Both the position numbers and the translations under genes were made by a program. Shown piece by piece: positions 35,754 through 45,554 of a DNA stretch of 64,000 nucleotides. The notes below the pieces were generated by a model. That model did not search any database. It was not told the DNA's origin and saw only the letters and a program-made list of their open reading frames with translations. Numbering within the stretch: the first letter of the stretch is position 1; each line of letters opens with the position of its first letter. Source of the DNA: Chitinophagales bacterium (GTDB taxonomy: Bacteria > Bacteroidota > Bacteroidia > Chitinophagales > Chitinophagaceae); contig JAFLBM010000002.1 of NCBI GenBank assembly GCA_017303455.1, positions 1 to 64,000 of the forward strand. Reading direction: 5' to 3'.

Positions 35754-38700
35754 TCAACGGATCAGCATGATCGTTCCTTTTTTGGTAATCGGCCGGTTAT
35801 CTTTTGTGACACCTTCCACCATCCATACATAAACACCACCGGGTTGTTCTTTCCCGCTGAAAGTGCCATCCCAGCCATCATTCAGCCTGGTAGTGGAGAA
35901 CACCATATTTCCCCAGCGGTTGAATACCCGGAAATATTTGATCTCCCTGATACCAACCGGGAAGGGGAAGAAAGTATCATTCTTTCCGTCATTGTTCGGG
36001 GTAAAGCCGGTAGGCACATACAGGTCCGGGCCTTTATAGACCTGCACCCGCACATATCCTTCTCCTTTACAACCCGCCTGCGTGGAAGCTGTCACCTTAT
36101 ATACGATCACATCTCCAATATCACCTGCTGTTACGGTAGGGTTGGCGATGGTGGGGTCACTCAGGCCAATCGTAGGTGTCCAGAGATAATCGGTGGCCCC
36201 GGAAGTGGCCAGTATCGGGAACTGATCGGTATTGTACACAATCGTATCAAAAGGGAATGTATTAACATAGATCGGTGGAGTTACGTCCAGCACCATGCTG
36301 TCAGTAACCAATGAACGGCAACCATTGGCATCCACTACTGATAAAACATAAGTAATCGTTTTATCCGGTGTTGATACAGGGTTGGCCGTATTAAGGCCTG
36401 CACCCAAGTAAGTAGAAGGCGTCCATTCGAATTGTGTACCACCACTTCCTTGTAGTGTATAGGTCTGCCCGTAACAAATAAATCCATCCGTACCAGCGTA
36501 AGGTATCGGGGCCGCATTCACATTCACCTTTACAGGAACATCTGCCGTGCAACGACCATAGGTCAGCGTAACGGTATAGTTAGTGGTAGTAGTTGGATTG
36601 GCAGTCGGGTTAAAGACTGAAGTACTGCTTAATGCCGTAGCGGGTGACCAGGCATATTGCAGTGCATTGGATGTAATTGATAACTGTGTTGATGTGCCTT
36701 CGCAGATAGTCGGGTTGGCCGGTGGTGCAAAAGTGAGGTCATTGGTAAGACCTACTACGATATTCGGTACCGTTGTAGTACATCCTAAGTTGTCCCGGAC
36801 ATTGATCGTATAGGTTCCCGGTGCCACGTTGAAGCTGTTGGTGGAAAGGAAACTGCTGCCCCCATCAATAGAATACTCATAACTGGTATTGCCCCCTGTA
36901 GCCCTGATAACTATCGTTCCGTTATTACCGCCATTACAGGTTGCATTGGTGGTGGTAATGGTAGCTGCAAGAGTTGCCGGTTCTGTTATCGTAACTGATT
37001 GGGTGGTGGTACACTGGTTAGCATCACGGATAATAACCGTGTAGCTGCCTGCCGGCATATTAAAGGAGTTGCTGGTTTGCCAGGTGGCACCGTTATCAAT
37101 TGAATATTCATAGGGACCCACACCACCCGAACTGCTGACAATGATACGTCCATTACTCTGTCCATTGCAGATAGCAGATGAAGTGGCTGTTGTTGCTGCC
37201 AATGCAGTTGGCTCTGTTACGGTTTGTGATAACTGGCCCTGGCATCCATTTGCTTCACGGTAATAAACAATATAAGAGCCGGCGGCAAGGCCATTAAATA
37301 TATTACTGGTTTGCCAGTTGGTTCCATCTAATGAATACTCATAGGGGGCCGTGCCCGCTGTTGGCTGAGTTACCGTGATAGTGCCCGTTGCGCTGCCGTT
37401 ACATAATGCATTTGTATGAGAAGCTGTTGTTGACAAAGCAGGTCCGGCTGCTATGTTAACTGTTAAAGCCGGGTTTCTTATACAACCATTTGCATCTGTA
37501 ACAGCAATGGTATGAGCGCCTGGTGCCAGACCATTAAAAACAGTGGTGACTCCTGTTTGCGTTATGGTTCCGTCCAATACAAAAGTATAAGGTGCTGTAC
37601 CATTGGTTGGGGTAATAGTAACCGATCCATTAGTTGCTCCGGAACAAGTGGTGGCCGCAGTTGTAAAACCGGTAGCCAGTGATGAACCTGCTGTTACTGT
37701 CCGGGTAATATTTCTTGTGCAGCCAACATTATCTCTTACAGTAATAGTATAGCTCGCAGGAGCAAGGCCTGTAAATACATTACTTGCCTGCCAGGTTACC
37801 CCTCCATTGATTGAATATTGGAAAGGTGTGGCACCTGCTGTTGGTGTAACAGTGATGGTTCCGTTATTGACACCAGCACAGGTTGCCTGTGTAGCTGTAG
37901 AAGTTGCTGTTACACCGGTACCTGTTGCAATAGTTACCGTGACCGTATTGGTTGTACAGTTATTTACATCTCTTACCACGACTGTATGGTTGCCGGGGGC
38001 AAGGTTAGAAATTGTATAGGGAATTGCACCTGCCTGGTAGGCACCGCCGTCTAAAGAGAAGGAGAAGGGTGCAGTACCCATGGAAGAAGTAACAGTGATC
38101 GTGCCGTTGTTAACACCTGTACAGGCAGCAGCCGTATTAGTAGTGGTTGCTGTTAAGTTGGAAATAACACCCACGGTTACGGGGTAGTTGGCCGTACAGG
38201 AACCGGCAACATCTCTTACATACACAGTATAGGTGCCGCCTGCCACGCCAGTAAATACATTACTGCTTTGCCAGGTGATGCCATCTAATGAATACTCATA
38301 TGTACCATTACCACCGCTTGTATTGTTGACAGTGATTGTTCCGTTATTGTTACCACAGGTGGCAGATACTGCAGCCGGAAAAGCAGCAAGACCCTGCTGG
38401 CGATTCACCACTACTGTATCTAATGCATATATCTCCTGTGCAGGATCATCGATCTTATCATAAAAGGCTTTGATCACATAAGGAGTAGACGCTCCGGCAG
38501 GAGGGCAGATATTAGGAAACGACACATCCCTGTCACCATTTGGCAGCACAGTAGTGGTACCGGTAGCAATTAAAACATTACTCATGTTGTACAACTCAAC
38601 TCTTCTGAAAAGCGGTGTGCCGCCTATGGGCACAAATCTCCACTTTTCAGACATTCCAACGGAACCCCACGGTGCATCGCTGGCACTACGGCCGGGGGCC

Positions 38701-39485
38701 ATTACTCCTAGGTTACGGGCAAAATTCTGAACACCCACCATAGCCCTTCCCTGGTTCCAACCGGTACAAATTTGTTTGTCATAAATCACCACATCAATAA
38801 TACCGGTTGATTCGTATAAAGTTATCTGGTGTGTATTTTCAAATAAATTATTACAGGTTCCGGAAAACAGAGGAATTTTATTATAAGTGATTGTCCAGGT
38901 TCGGTAGGGAGATACGCCTGATGTGCGATAAGAAATCAACCTATTAGGTGAAGTTGTAACAGCTACGTCTATATCATGATAAGGACCCATAATTAATGCC
39001 TCATCATATAAGGTACTGGGTAAATCTTGCGGAGTTCCTCCAGTGGCACTTATAGCGCCACCGCTATTCAATATGCCATAATGTGAAAATGTATTCGTTA
39101 ATGCTGTATTGAATGATAAATAACCATTACTGCTGACTACAAGGTCATTATATGCTGTGCCAAAAAAAATAAAGGGAAACCCTATCGGGAAAACGGGAGA
39201 ATATCTGTCATCTAAGTTCAAAGTAGTTGGTTGACCTGGAATTCCCGGATTACCCTGAGATAATAAGCAACTAGGCATTGTGGAAGGGCTATTTACTGCA
39301 TAGTTATTCGATTGCCTGTGCGGGTCCGGTATCAGCGTCTTTAATGTGAAACATAAGTTGGGGGGACAGCCCGGCAATATGGTATCACGGGCACAGTTGA
39401 AAGAGAAACCCTGGCTTTTTGCCGAAAAAGAAAAAAACAACAATACGGCAACAAAAGCCGGAAGCTTTGAGAAAGTCAATCTCAT
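35754..39485 (-). CDS. Giant SprB-repeat T9SS type B cargo protein
   Basis: A 1243-residue surface protein. A signal peptide ends near SAKSQG. Residues ~27-365 form an N-terminal module that is also found in the protein at 43569-45554 (shared patterns GPYHDID, a LYEATGI/LYESTGI-like motif, and RFIP/RFVPIG). Seven SprB-like repeats follow (about 370-895), each with a C-x-G-x-x-N/T-G motif, Y-S-L/I-D-G, and a late V-R-D-x-x-x-C. PKD/Ig-like domains come next. The last ~85 residues are the gliding motility-associated C-terminal domain (FTPNNDGKND...FNRWG...GGVYVWMVEG). Such proteins are secreted by the type IX system and can act in adhesion or gliding. Confidence 0.92.
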   Translation of the reverse strand: MRLTFSKLPAFVAVLLFFSFSAKSQGFSFNCARDTILPGCPPNLCFTLKTLIPDPHRQSNNYAVNSPSTMPSCLLSQGNPGIPGQPTTLNLDDRYSPVFPIGFPFIFFGTAYNDLVVSSNGYLSFNTALTNTFSHYGILNSGGAISATGGTPQDLPSTLYDEALIMGPYHDIDVAVTTSPNRLISYRTSGVSPYRTWTITYNKIPLFSGTCNNLFENTHQITLYESTGIIDVVIYDKQICTGWNQGRAMVGVQNFARNLGVMAPGRSASDAPWGSVGMSEKWRFVPIGGTPLFRRVELYNMSNVLIATGTTTVLPNGDRDVSFPNICPPAGASTPYVIKAFYDKIDDPAQEIYALDTVVVNRQQGLAAFPAAVSATCGNNNGTITVNNTSGGNGTYEYSLDGITWQSSNVFTGVAGGTYTVYVRDVAGSCTANYPVTVGVISNLTATTTNTAAACTGVNNGTITVTSSMGTAPFSFSLDGGAYQAGAIPYTISNLAPGNHTVVVRDVNNCTTNTVTVTIATGTGVTATSTATQATCAGVNNGTITVTPTAGATPFQYSINGGVTWQASNVFTGLAPASYTITVRDNVGCTRNITRTVTAGSSLATGFTTAATTCSGATNGSVTITPTNGTAPYTFVLDGTITQTGVTTVFNGLAPGAHTIAVTDANGCIRNPALTVNIAAGPALSTTASHTNALCNGSATGTITVTQPTAGTAPYEYSLDGTNWQTSNIFNGLAAGSYIVYYREANGCQGQLSQTVTEPTALAATTATSSAICNGQSNGRIIVSSSGGVGPYEYSIDNGATWQTSNSFNMPAGSYTVIIRDANQCTTTQSVTITEPATLAATITTTNATCNGGNNGTIVIRATGGNTSYEYSIDGGSSFLSTNSFNVAPGTYTINVRDNLGCTTTVPNIVVGLTNDLTFAPPANPTICEGTSTQLSITSNALQYAWSPATALSSTSVFNPTANPTTTTNYTVTLTYGRCTADVPVKVNVNAAPIPYAGTDGFICYGQTYTLQGSGGTQFEWTPSTYLGAGLNTANPVSTPDKTITYVLSVVDANGCRSLVTDSMVLDVTPPIYVNTFPFDTIVYNTDQFPILATSGATDYLWTPTIGLSDPTIANPTVTAGDIGDVIVYKVTASTQAGCKGEGYVRVQVYKGPDLYVPTGFTPNNDGKNDTFFPFPVGIREIKYFRVFNRWGNMVFSTTRLNDGWDGTFSGKEQPGGVYVWMVEGVTKDNRPITKKGTIMLIR

Positions 39486-39770
39486 AGTGTGTGTTAGTTA
39501 GTTGGTAATCCAGCAGTCCTTAATGATGCGGTAAATTACAGAAAAAAGGCGGTATTCTTCCTATGGCAACTATTGATTATACACAACAAAATAAGATAGG
39601 AAATTTACTATTCACACAAGCGTTTGCGTGGGATCAGGATACTCCAAAGAGGCATATTAATTCCCTGCATCAATGGGGCAAACCCTTATAATTTGCGCTT
39701 TTAACAGGGCTCAGGTATGCTTTATCTATTGAGTATCCAGCTAGTAACACCTAAGTATATGAGTATATGG

Positions 39771-42026
39771 TTAACTGGTCTTGGAAGGAATATCTTCTGT
39801 GTCATAACGTTCTACCGATTCAATACCCGGTAATGCCTTCAGGCTCAATACCAGTTCGTCCAGTTCCTCCCGGTCATGCACATAGAGGCGGATATTACCC
39901 TGGAACAATCCTTCCTTCGCTTCAATGGTCAGGGCGGCAATATTAATTTTTAATTCCCCGGAGATCAGGTTGGTGATCTTATTCACCACTCCCACATCGT
40001 CCATGCCCACGATCTTCACACCGGTCAGGAATGAAATTTCTTTATTCTTGGCCCATTTGGTTTTCACCACCCGGTGCCCGTAGTTCGCTAATAGTTTGGC
40101 CGCATTGGGGCAGTTGGTCCGGTGAATGGTCAGTCCTTTCCCGGTAGTGATAAAACCAAATACATCATCCCCCGGAATGGGCTTGCAGCAATTGGCCAGG
40201 TTATATACGATACGGTCACTACTCTCACCAAAGATGATCAGCTCGGTATCTTTTTTCCCGATGACCGGTTGGTGGGGATTATACTCCGGTTTATGTTCTA
40301 ATATCCTCACCGGTCTTGGTGCTTCAATACGGTCGCCAATTACTTTGAATTCCTTGATCTCTTTGAGGTCAATATTCTTCACCGCCACCTGGTAAAAAAG
40401 ATCCAGGTGCGAGGGTAATTTATAAAAGTGGACTAATTCATCAATATTATGTTGTGATAAAGCAGCTCCCATGCCTTCCAGCTTTCTTTGCACCGTGTAC
40501 TTACCTTCATCGGCCACTTTTCTTTTTTCTTCCTTCAGGGCATCTTTAATTCTTCCCTTTGCTTTGGCGGTAACAACAAAGTTTAACCAATCCTCAGAAG
40601 GTTTTTGTTTGTTACTGGTGATGATCTCCACCTGGTCGCCGCTGCGCAGCTTGTGGCTGATGGGAACCAGTTTGTGATTCACTTTCGCACCAATGGTTTT
40701 TACACCGATGGCACTGTGGATGGCAAAGGCAAAATCCAGTGCGGTGGAACCAACCGGCAACATCTTCACATCACCTTTGGGTGTGTAGACATATATTTCC
40801 TCCGCCAAAAAACTGGTTTTAAAATCCTGGAGAAAATCAATGCTGTCTGCTTCCTGGTTGCCGATCACTTCCCGTATTTGCTGGAACCATTTATCAAAAC
40901 GGCTTTCATCAGCTGTGCCTTCCTTGTATTTCCAATGAGCGGCCAATCCTTTTTCGGCGATCTCGTTCATCCGCTTGGTTCTTATCTGCACTTCCACCCA
41001 TTTTCCCTGCGGCCCCATTACCGTGGTATGCAACGCTTCGTACCCGTTTGATTTGGGATTACTCAGCCAGTCTCTCAATCTTTCGGGTGAAGGGGTATAT
41101 TCATCGGTGATCATGGAATATACTTTCCAGCAATCTTCTTTTTCTTTATCAGTTGGTGAATCTAAAATGATACGGATGGCAAAAAGATCATAAACTTCTT
41201 CAAAATCCACTCCTTTCTTTTTCATCTTGTTCCAGATGGAGTGAATACTTTTCGGACGACCATGGATCTCGGCATTTAATGTTGCCTTGTCGATCTTATC
41301 CTTGATGGGTTTGATGAACTCGTTGATATATTTTGTTCGCTCCCTTTTTGTTTCGGCTAATTTCCTGGCGATTTCTTTATATACTTCCGGCTCCATGTAT
41401 TTCATGGCCAGGTCTTCCATTTCCGTTTTGATATTGTACAAACCCATCCGGTGTGCCAGTGGGGCATACACATATACCGTCTCGGAGGATATCTTTAATT
41501 GCTTTTCTCTTTTCATACTGTCCAGCGTCCGCATATTGTGCAGGCGGTCGGCCAGTTTAATAAGAATTACCCTTGGATCATCTGTCAGGGTCAGTAATAT
41601 CTTTTTGAAATTCTCTGCCTGCTGGGATGCATTCACATCGATCACATTGGATAACTTGGTGAGCCCGTCCACGATCCTGGCGATCTCGTTACCAAATTCC
41701 CGTTCCACATCTTCTAAGGTAATATCCGTATCCTCGACGGTATCATGCAACAAAGCACAAATAGAAGAACGAACACCGAGACCGATCTCTTCCACACAAA
41801 TTTTAGAAACTGCTAATGGATGTAGGATATACGGTTCGCCACTTTTGCGGCGCATGGTCTTATGTGCTTCGGCCGACATTTCAAAAGCCACCCGGAGAAG
41901 GTCTTTGTCACCCGGCTTGAGTTTCGTTTTCAATGCCCTCAGCAGGGAACGGTACTCCCGCAGGATCAGTTTTTTTTCCTGTTCTTCGTTGAGATTGTAT
42001 TTGGGTAGTTGTGCGACAGTTTCCAT
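39771..42026 (-). CDS. RelA/SpoT family (p)ppGpp synthetase/hydrolase
   Basis: A 751-residue stringent-response enzyme. The HD hydrolase domain (about 50-200) keeps the metal motifs (YILHPLAV, HDTVEDTD, KLADRLHNMRTL), so hydrolysis should be possible. The synthetase domain (about 250-370) contains SNPKSNGYEALHT and EVQIRT. TGS and helical domains follow, then a C-terminal ACT domain. The promoter box ends 8 bp before the ATG, so its message is nearly leaderless. The promoter lies directly beside the inverted-repeat element at 42072-42603. Confidence 0.95.
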   Translation of the reverse strand: METVAQLPKYNLNEEQEKKLILREYRSLLRALKTKLKPGDKDLLRVAFEMSAEAHKTMRRKSGEPYILHPLAVSKICVEEIGLGVRSSICALLHDTVEDTDITLEDVEREFGNEIARIVDGLTKLSNVIDVNASQQAENFKKILLTLTDDPRVILIKLADRLHNMRTLDSMKREKQLKISSETVYVYAPLAHRMGLYNIKTEMEDLAMKYMEPEVYKEIARKLAETKRERTKYINEFIKPIKDKIDKATLNAEIHGRPKSIHSIWNKMKKKGVDFEEVYDLFAIRIILDSPTDKEKEDCWKVYSMITDEYTPSPERLRDWLSNPKSNGYEALHTTVMGPQGKWVEVQIRTKRMNEIAEKGLAAHWKYKEGTADESRFDKWFQQIREVIGNQEADSIDFLQDFKTSFLAEEIYVYTPKGDVKMLPVGSTALDFAFAIHSAIGVKTIGAKVNHKLVPISHKLRSGDQVEIITSNKQKPSEDWLNFVVTAKAKGRIKDALKEEKRKVADEGKYTVQRKLEGMGAALSQHNIDELVHFYKLPSHLDLFYQVAVKNIDLKEIKEFKVIGDRIEAPRPVRILEHKPEYNPHQPVIGKKDTELIIFGESSDRIVYNLANCCKPIPGDDVFGFITTGKGLTIHRTNCPNAAKLLANYGHRVVKTKWAKNKEISFLTGVKIVGMDDVGVVNKITNLISGELKINIAALTIEAKEGLFQGNIRLYVHDREELDELVLSLKALPGIESVERYDTEDIPSKTS

Positions 42027-42033
42027 CAGTCTA

Positions 42034-42064
42034 CGAATTTACTGAATTAAGCCGAGAGAGCGAA
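42034..42064 (-). promoter_or_regulatory. Promoter of relA/spoT (TTCG-N19-TAAATTCG)
   Basis: On the minus strand TAAATTCG (42041-42034) has TTCG (42064-42061) 19 bp upstream. The predicted start site is within a few bases of the ATG at 42026. Confidence 0.55.
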
Positions 42065-42140
42065 TCATGAACAAGGAACAAGGAATTTTGAATGCCGAAC
42101 CTTGCCCAACCCCATCCTTGTCTAATTTTTAAACGAAATT

Positions 42141-42511
42141 CTATTTGTGCTTAGGGTCATTATTTCTCCTGGCCGTTTCAATACTCTTAACAAAGATTGC
42201 AATGAGTTGGTTGTTCTCACCCAGGACCGGGAGCAGTTTTTCTTCCGGGCACCAGTTCTTTTTGTGAACGATACGAAGACAGTTGTAGGTCTCCCGCAGC
42301 TCTTTTGCTGATACTTTCATTTTATGAATAAAATCATTTCTTGATTCGGCACTTTGTGCTTCTCCGTAGTTCAGGGCTGGTGATGTACCACTTCGGACAA
42401 GCTGCCCGGCAAGATGATTCCCGGCAAACGTCTTGGTAAGAGCTCAGAAATATCAATAATTACAGACGCAAACTCGATGAGTCGTTCATCAAGATCAAAT
42501 TTCCTAGTCAT
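42141..42511 (-). pseudogene. Four-helix-bundle protein (23S rRNA intervening-sequence family), frameshifted
   Basis: Reading from the ATG at 42511 gives MTRKFDLDERLIEFASVII and on to ELLP. After that, one missing base near 42431-42437 shifts the frame. The next frame continues TFAGNHLAGQLVRSGTSPAL, then NYGEAQSAESRNDF, KELRETYNCLRI and ends NNDPKHK at 42141. Together these match the S23/bAvd-like family (PF05635) over its full ~123-residue length. The gene length is one base short of a whole codon count, in line with a single deletion. As written the product stops after 46 residues. A sequencing error is possible. Confidence 0.85.
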
Positions 42512-42539
42512 AGCTCAAGGCTTTAAGGTTATGGTATAT

Positions 42540-42571
42540 AAAAAAAGGAAACTCCTGTTTTCAGAGTTTCC
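42540..42571 (-). terminator. Terminator of the PorP/SprF-cargo operon
   Basis: Stem GGAAACTC/GAGTTTCC (42547-42554 with 42564-42571) followed by seven T's on the minus strand. It lies inside the inverted-repeat element, between its right arm and the four-helix-bundle gene. Confidence 0.8.
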
Positions 42572-42625
42572 TTACTTCCTTATTCAAAATTCCTTGTTCC
42601 TTGCTCGAAATTCAGCTTGCTTGTT

Positions 42626-43546
42626 CTACTTCAAGAAATCATACCGCAACAACACTTCATGCGCATTGGCTCCTTTGTCAAACTGGCTGAGCGGTGCATT
42701 GTACATATCGAACGAATAACCAATGGTGAATTTCTTTTTGATATGCACACCGGCAGACAGCATCCAGCTTTGTCTTGCCCGCAGGGCCACACCCCACCAG
42801 AATAATTCATTGTGTTCCACCCGGGCACCTCCCTGGAATTCCAGCGGTGCATTGGGCAGGTAAATGAACAGTACATTGGGAATGATGGTGGTGGTTCCAT
42901 CCACATCCCATTTGTAATTACTGTGCAGGTAATAGTGACGATACAGCTTTCCCTCTTCTGTCGGAGAAGGCAACGCAGCAGCACTGCCACTTGAGTTGAC
43001 GGTATAAAAATCGAGTTTAGACTGGATGAGCTGGCTGACGGAAGCTCCTACCTGGAATTTTTTACTGGTAAAAGCAAGACCAAATCCTGCATCAAATTTG
43101 AAGCGGTTATCCGCACCGGCCAAAACCGGGTCAGCACCGAGCGATGACTGCAACTTGGCTTTATCAATTGAAAATTGCTGGGCCCTTGCTTCGAGACCGA
43201 TAGAAAAACTGGCTTCATTTTGCAGCGGCACATGATAAGCATAGGCCATTTGCACACCGGTACGTTTGGTCGGGCCGGTTTTATCGCTATAGATATAACC
43301 ACCCAATCCCAGTTTTACTGAAGGGAGATACCCCGAGCCAAAAACGGTAGCTGTTTGCGGACCACCATCAATACCATCCCACATGGCCCTGTACGTGGTT
43401 CCGATACTACCGAATTTATTAACGCCGGCCACGGCTGGATTATGCAGCATGCCCTGCAACTCGAACATCGAGGAGGTCTGTAACTGCTGCGCATGCAATC
43501 CTGCGGCAACAGTTGAAACAAGTAAGAGAATTATAAAACGTTTCAT
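42626..43546 (-). CDS. PorP/SprF family type IX secretion membrane protein
   Basis: A 306-residue outer-membrane barrel. A signal peptide ends near LHAQQ. The early motif (MLHNPAVAGVNKFGSIGTTYRAMWDG) and the late motif (FTIGYSFDMYN) define the family, as does a C-terminal ending in an aromatic strand. Members help export or anchor specific type B cargo, often encoded next door. Here the cargo gene starts upstream and stops 22 bp before this gene, so the two probably form an operon. Confidence 0.92.
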   Translation of the reverse strand: MKRFIILLLVSTVAAGLHAQQLQTSSMFELQGMLHNPAVAGVNKFGSIGTTYRAMWDGIDGGPQTATVFGSGYLPSVKLGLGGYIYSDKTGPTKRTGVQMAYAYHVPLQNEASFSIGLEARAQQFSIDKAKLQSSLGADPVLAGADNRFKFDAGFGLAFTSKKFQVGASVSQLIQSKLDFYTVNSSGSAAALPSPTEEGKLYRHYYLHSNYKWDVDGTTTIIPNVLFIYLPNAPLEFQGGARVEHNELFWWGVALRARQSWMLSAGVHIKKKFTIGYSFDMYNAPLSQFDKGANAHEVLLRYDFLK

Positions 43547-43568
43547 AATTAGTTTGTTTTGGTGATGA

Positions 43569-45554
43569 TTATCTTAAAATGGTCACACTGCCTTTCAGGG
43601 ATACTTTCTTTGAATTGATCAGCTCAAAAGAAATTACATAATAGTAGGTACCATCCGGCAGCGGATTTCCTTTGTACGTACCATCCCAGGTGTTCTTATA
43701 ATCATTGGATTCAAATACTTTGGCCCCGTACCTGTTGAAGACCTGCGCAGTGGCAGATTTCAAACAGTTACCGTTTGTGATCAGCCACCTGTCATTGATA
43801 CCATCTCCATTCGGCGTAAACGCTTCCATGGGTTTGATACAATACGGAACAACCGTGATCGTAACATCGTCTGCAGCGATACAGCCTAATGGCGTGGTCA
43901 CATTCAATGTATATGTAGTAGTTGCCTGCGGAGTAGCTACAGGTTTCAGAATATTTGTTGCACTCAGTCCAACCGATGGTGTCCACAGGTAAGTGCCTGC
44001 AGAACCGCTTCCCTGGAGAGTGTAGGTATCGCCTGCAATAATAATTGCATCTGCACCTGCATTGGCGGTAGCACCGGGAGCAACGTTTACTGTCACCGTT
44101 CCTGTTTTAGTACAACTGCCTAAAGCAGCAGTCACAGTATAGGTTGTAGTTGCAGTTGGGCTGAGAACAGGATTGGCAATGGCAGGATTGCTGACACCTG
44201 CCGTTGGTGACCAGTTATATGAAGTTGCATTACTGGTAACCGCAGGAGTAAATGTCTGGCCGAGACAGATTGTACTTCCGTTACCGGCATTCAGTGTCAG
44301 GTTATCCGTAAGAGTGATGGTTGTTTGCTGAACTACAGATGCGCAGGCAGAACCCACCGTTCTTACTCTTACATTATACGTACCTGCAGCAAGATTATTA
44401 AATATGTTAGAAGACTGGTAAGAAGTGCCGCCATTGATACTAAATTCATAAGGTGTGGTTCCGCCGGTTGCATTAACAGTTATTGAACCCACAGTAGTAC
44501 AGGTTGCATCAGTTTTAACTATAGTTGCTGTTGGAGCAGCTGTTCTTTTTACAAAAACAGTATCTGTAAATACAACATCCTGTGCCGGGTCGGTACACTG
44601 ACCAAAAGTGGCCCGGATGACATAAGCAGTGCTGTCAGCAGTAGGACAAACGTTGGGAAAATTAAGGTCCAGCACACCCGCAGCGAAAGTGCTGGTATCA
44701 GCAGTAGCCACTACAGTTCCGTTTACTACCAGTTGGGCACTTTTTAATCTTGAAGTGCTGCCGCTCGGGATGAACCTGAAACAGGAATCCATGGCAGCAG
44801 TTCCCCATACCGTAGCATTTTTACCGCTAGCAGCGATGGCACTTGTTCTGGTTTGGTTTTGCATACCGAGAATAGCCAGTCCGCTGTTCCAACTGGTACA
44901 AAATGGTTTGTCTTTAATATAGACTTCCACAATACCTGTTGCTTCATAGAGCACCATCTGGTGGGTGGCCCTCGGCGTGGTGCAACTGGAGCCGAAATAA
45001 GGCATGTCATTATAACTGGCAATAAACCTTCTTGTAGGCGCAGTACCCTCTATTCTCCATTCTATCTTCTTATTAGCAGAGGGATCGCTGGGATCAATAT
45101 CATGATAGGGGCCGAAGATCATATTCGGGGCGTAGGCAGTATTCGGAATTGCTCCAGTGGTGGAACTGATTGAGTAACCACTACTATTACCTGCTCTGGA
45201 AACATCAAAAGTAATCGCCGAATTGGAACCCATTAACAGGGAGTTGAAATTGTTGCCATAAAAACAGAAAGGAAAGGGCAGACTGATGACCGGGCTCCAG
45301 GTATCATCCACATAAATTGACGAGACCTCTGTTCCCGTTGGCGTGGTGTACGCAAATGGCACATAAGCAGGGTTTGTCACTACGTAACCGGTTGTTTGCT
45401 TGATGTGGGGGATTTTGGCGTTGATTGATGTACAGGAAGTACCACAGGGTAAAGTAATGTTCCGGTTAGCGATCGTGAAAGTGGTGGCGGGGTTCTGGCT
45501 AAAGGCAGTAAAGCCGGCCATAACTCCCAAAAGGAGTAAAATTTGCTTTCTCAT
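43569..45554 (-). CDS. T9SS type B cargo protein with gliding motility-associated C-terminus
   Basis: A 661-residue secreted protein. A signal peptide ends near TAFSQ. Residues ~25-330 form a module shared with the giant protein at 35754-39485. One SprB-like repeat (about 345-410) and two PKD/Ig-like domains follow. The C-terminal domain contains EAFTPNGDGINDRW, VFNRYGAKV and LPDGTYYYVI. First gene of a probable operon with the PorP/SprF gene. Confidence 0.9.
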   Translation of the reverse strand: MRKQILLLLGVMAGFTAFSQNPATTFTIANRNITLPCGTSCTSINAKIPHIKQTTGYVVTNPAYVPFAYTTPTGTEVSSIYVDDTWSPVISLPFPFCFYGNNFNSLLMGSNSAITFDVSRAGNSSGYSISSTTGAIPNTAYAPNMIFGPYHDIDPSDPSANKKIEWRIEGTAPTRRFIASYNDMPYFGSSCTTPRATHQMVLYEATGIVEVYIKDKPFCTSWNSGLAILGMQNQTRTSAIAASGKNATVWGTAAMDSCFRFIPSGSTSRLKSAQLVVNGTVVATADTSTFAAGVLDLNFPNVCPTADSTAYVIRATFGQCTDPAQDVVFTDTVFVKRTAAPTATIVKTDATCTTVGSITVNATGGTTPYEFSINGGTSYQSSNIFNNLAAGTYNVRVRTVGSACASVVQQTTITLTDNLTLNAGNGSTICLGQTFTPAVTSNATSYNWSPTAGVSNPAIANPVLSPTATTTYTVTAALGSCTKTGTVTVNVAPGATANAGADAIIIAGDTYTLQGSGSAGTYLWTPSVGLSATNILKPVATPQATTTYTLNVTTPLGCIAADDVTITVVPYCIKPMEAFTPNGDGINDRWLITNGNCLKSATAQVFNRYGAKVFESNDYKNTWDGTYKGNPLPDGTYYYVISFELINSKKVSLKGSVTILR

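Larger units (their letters stand above)
42072..42603. mobile_element. Inverted-repeat element carrying a four-helix-bundle gene
   Basis: Perfect 22-bp inverted repeats, CAAGGAACAAGGAATTTTGAAT at 42072-42093 and its complement at 42582-42603, enclose a frameshifted four-helix-bundle gene and a terminator hairpin. The same right-end sequence recurs as a gene-less palindrome at 46009-46075, which suggests a dispersed, possibly once mobile unit. No transposase is present and I saw no clear target-site duplication. Confidence 0.6.

Noticed and set aside
37807..38463. Val- and Cys-rich plus-strand reading frames inside the SprB-repeat gene.
   Set aside because: They follow the repeat structure of the real minus-strand gene and show no family features.
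35754..39485. CRISPR-like or tandem DNA repeats in the giant gene.
   Set aside because: The repetition is at protein level (SprB-like domains) with variable DNA sequence, not short identical repeats with spacers.
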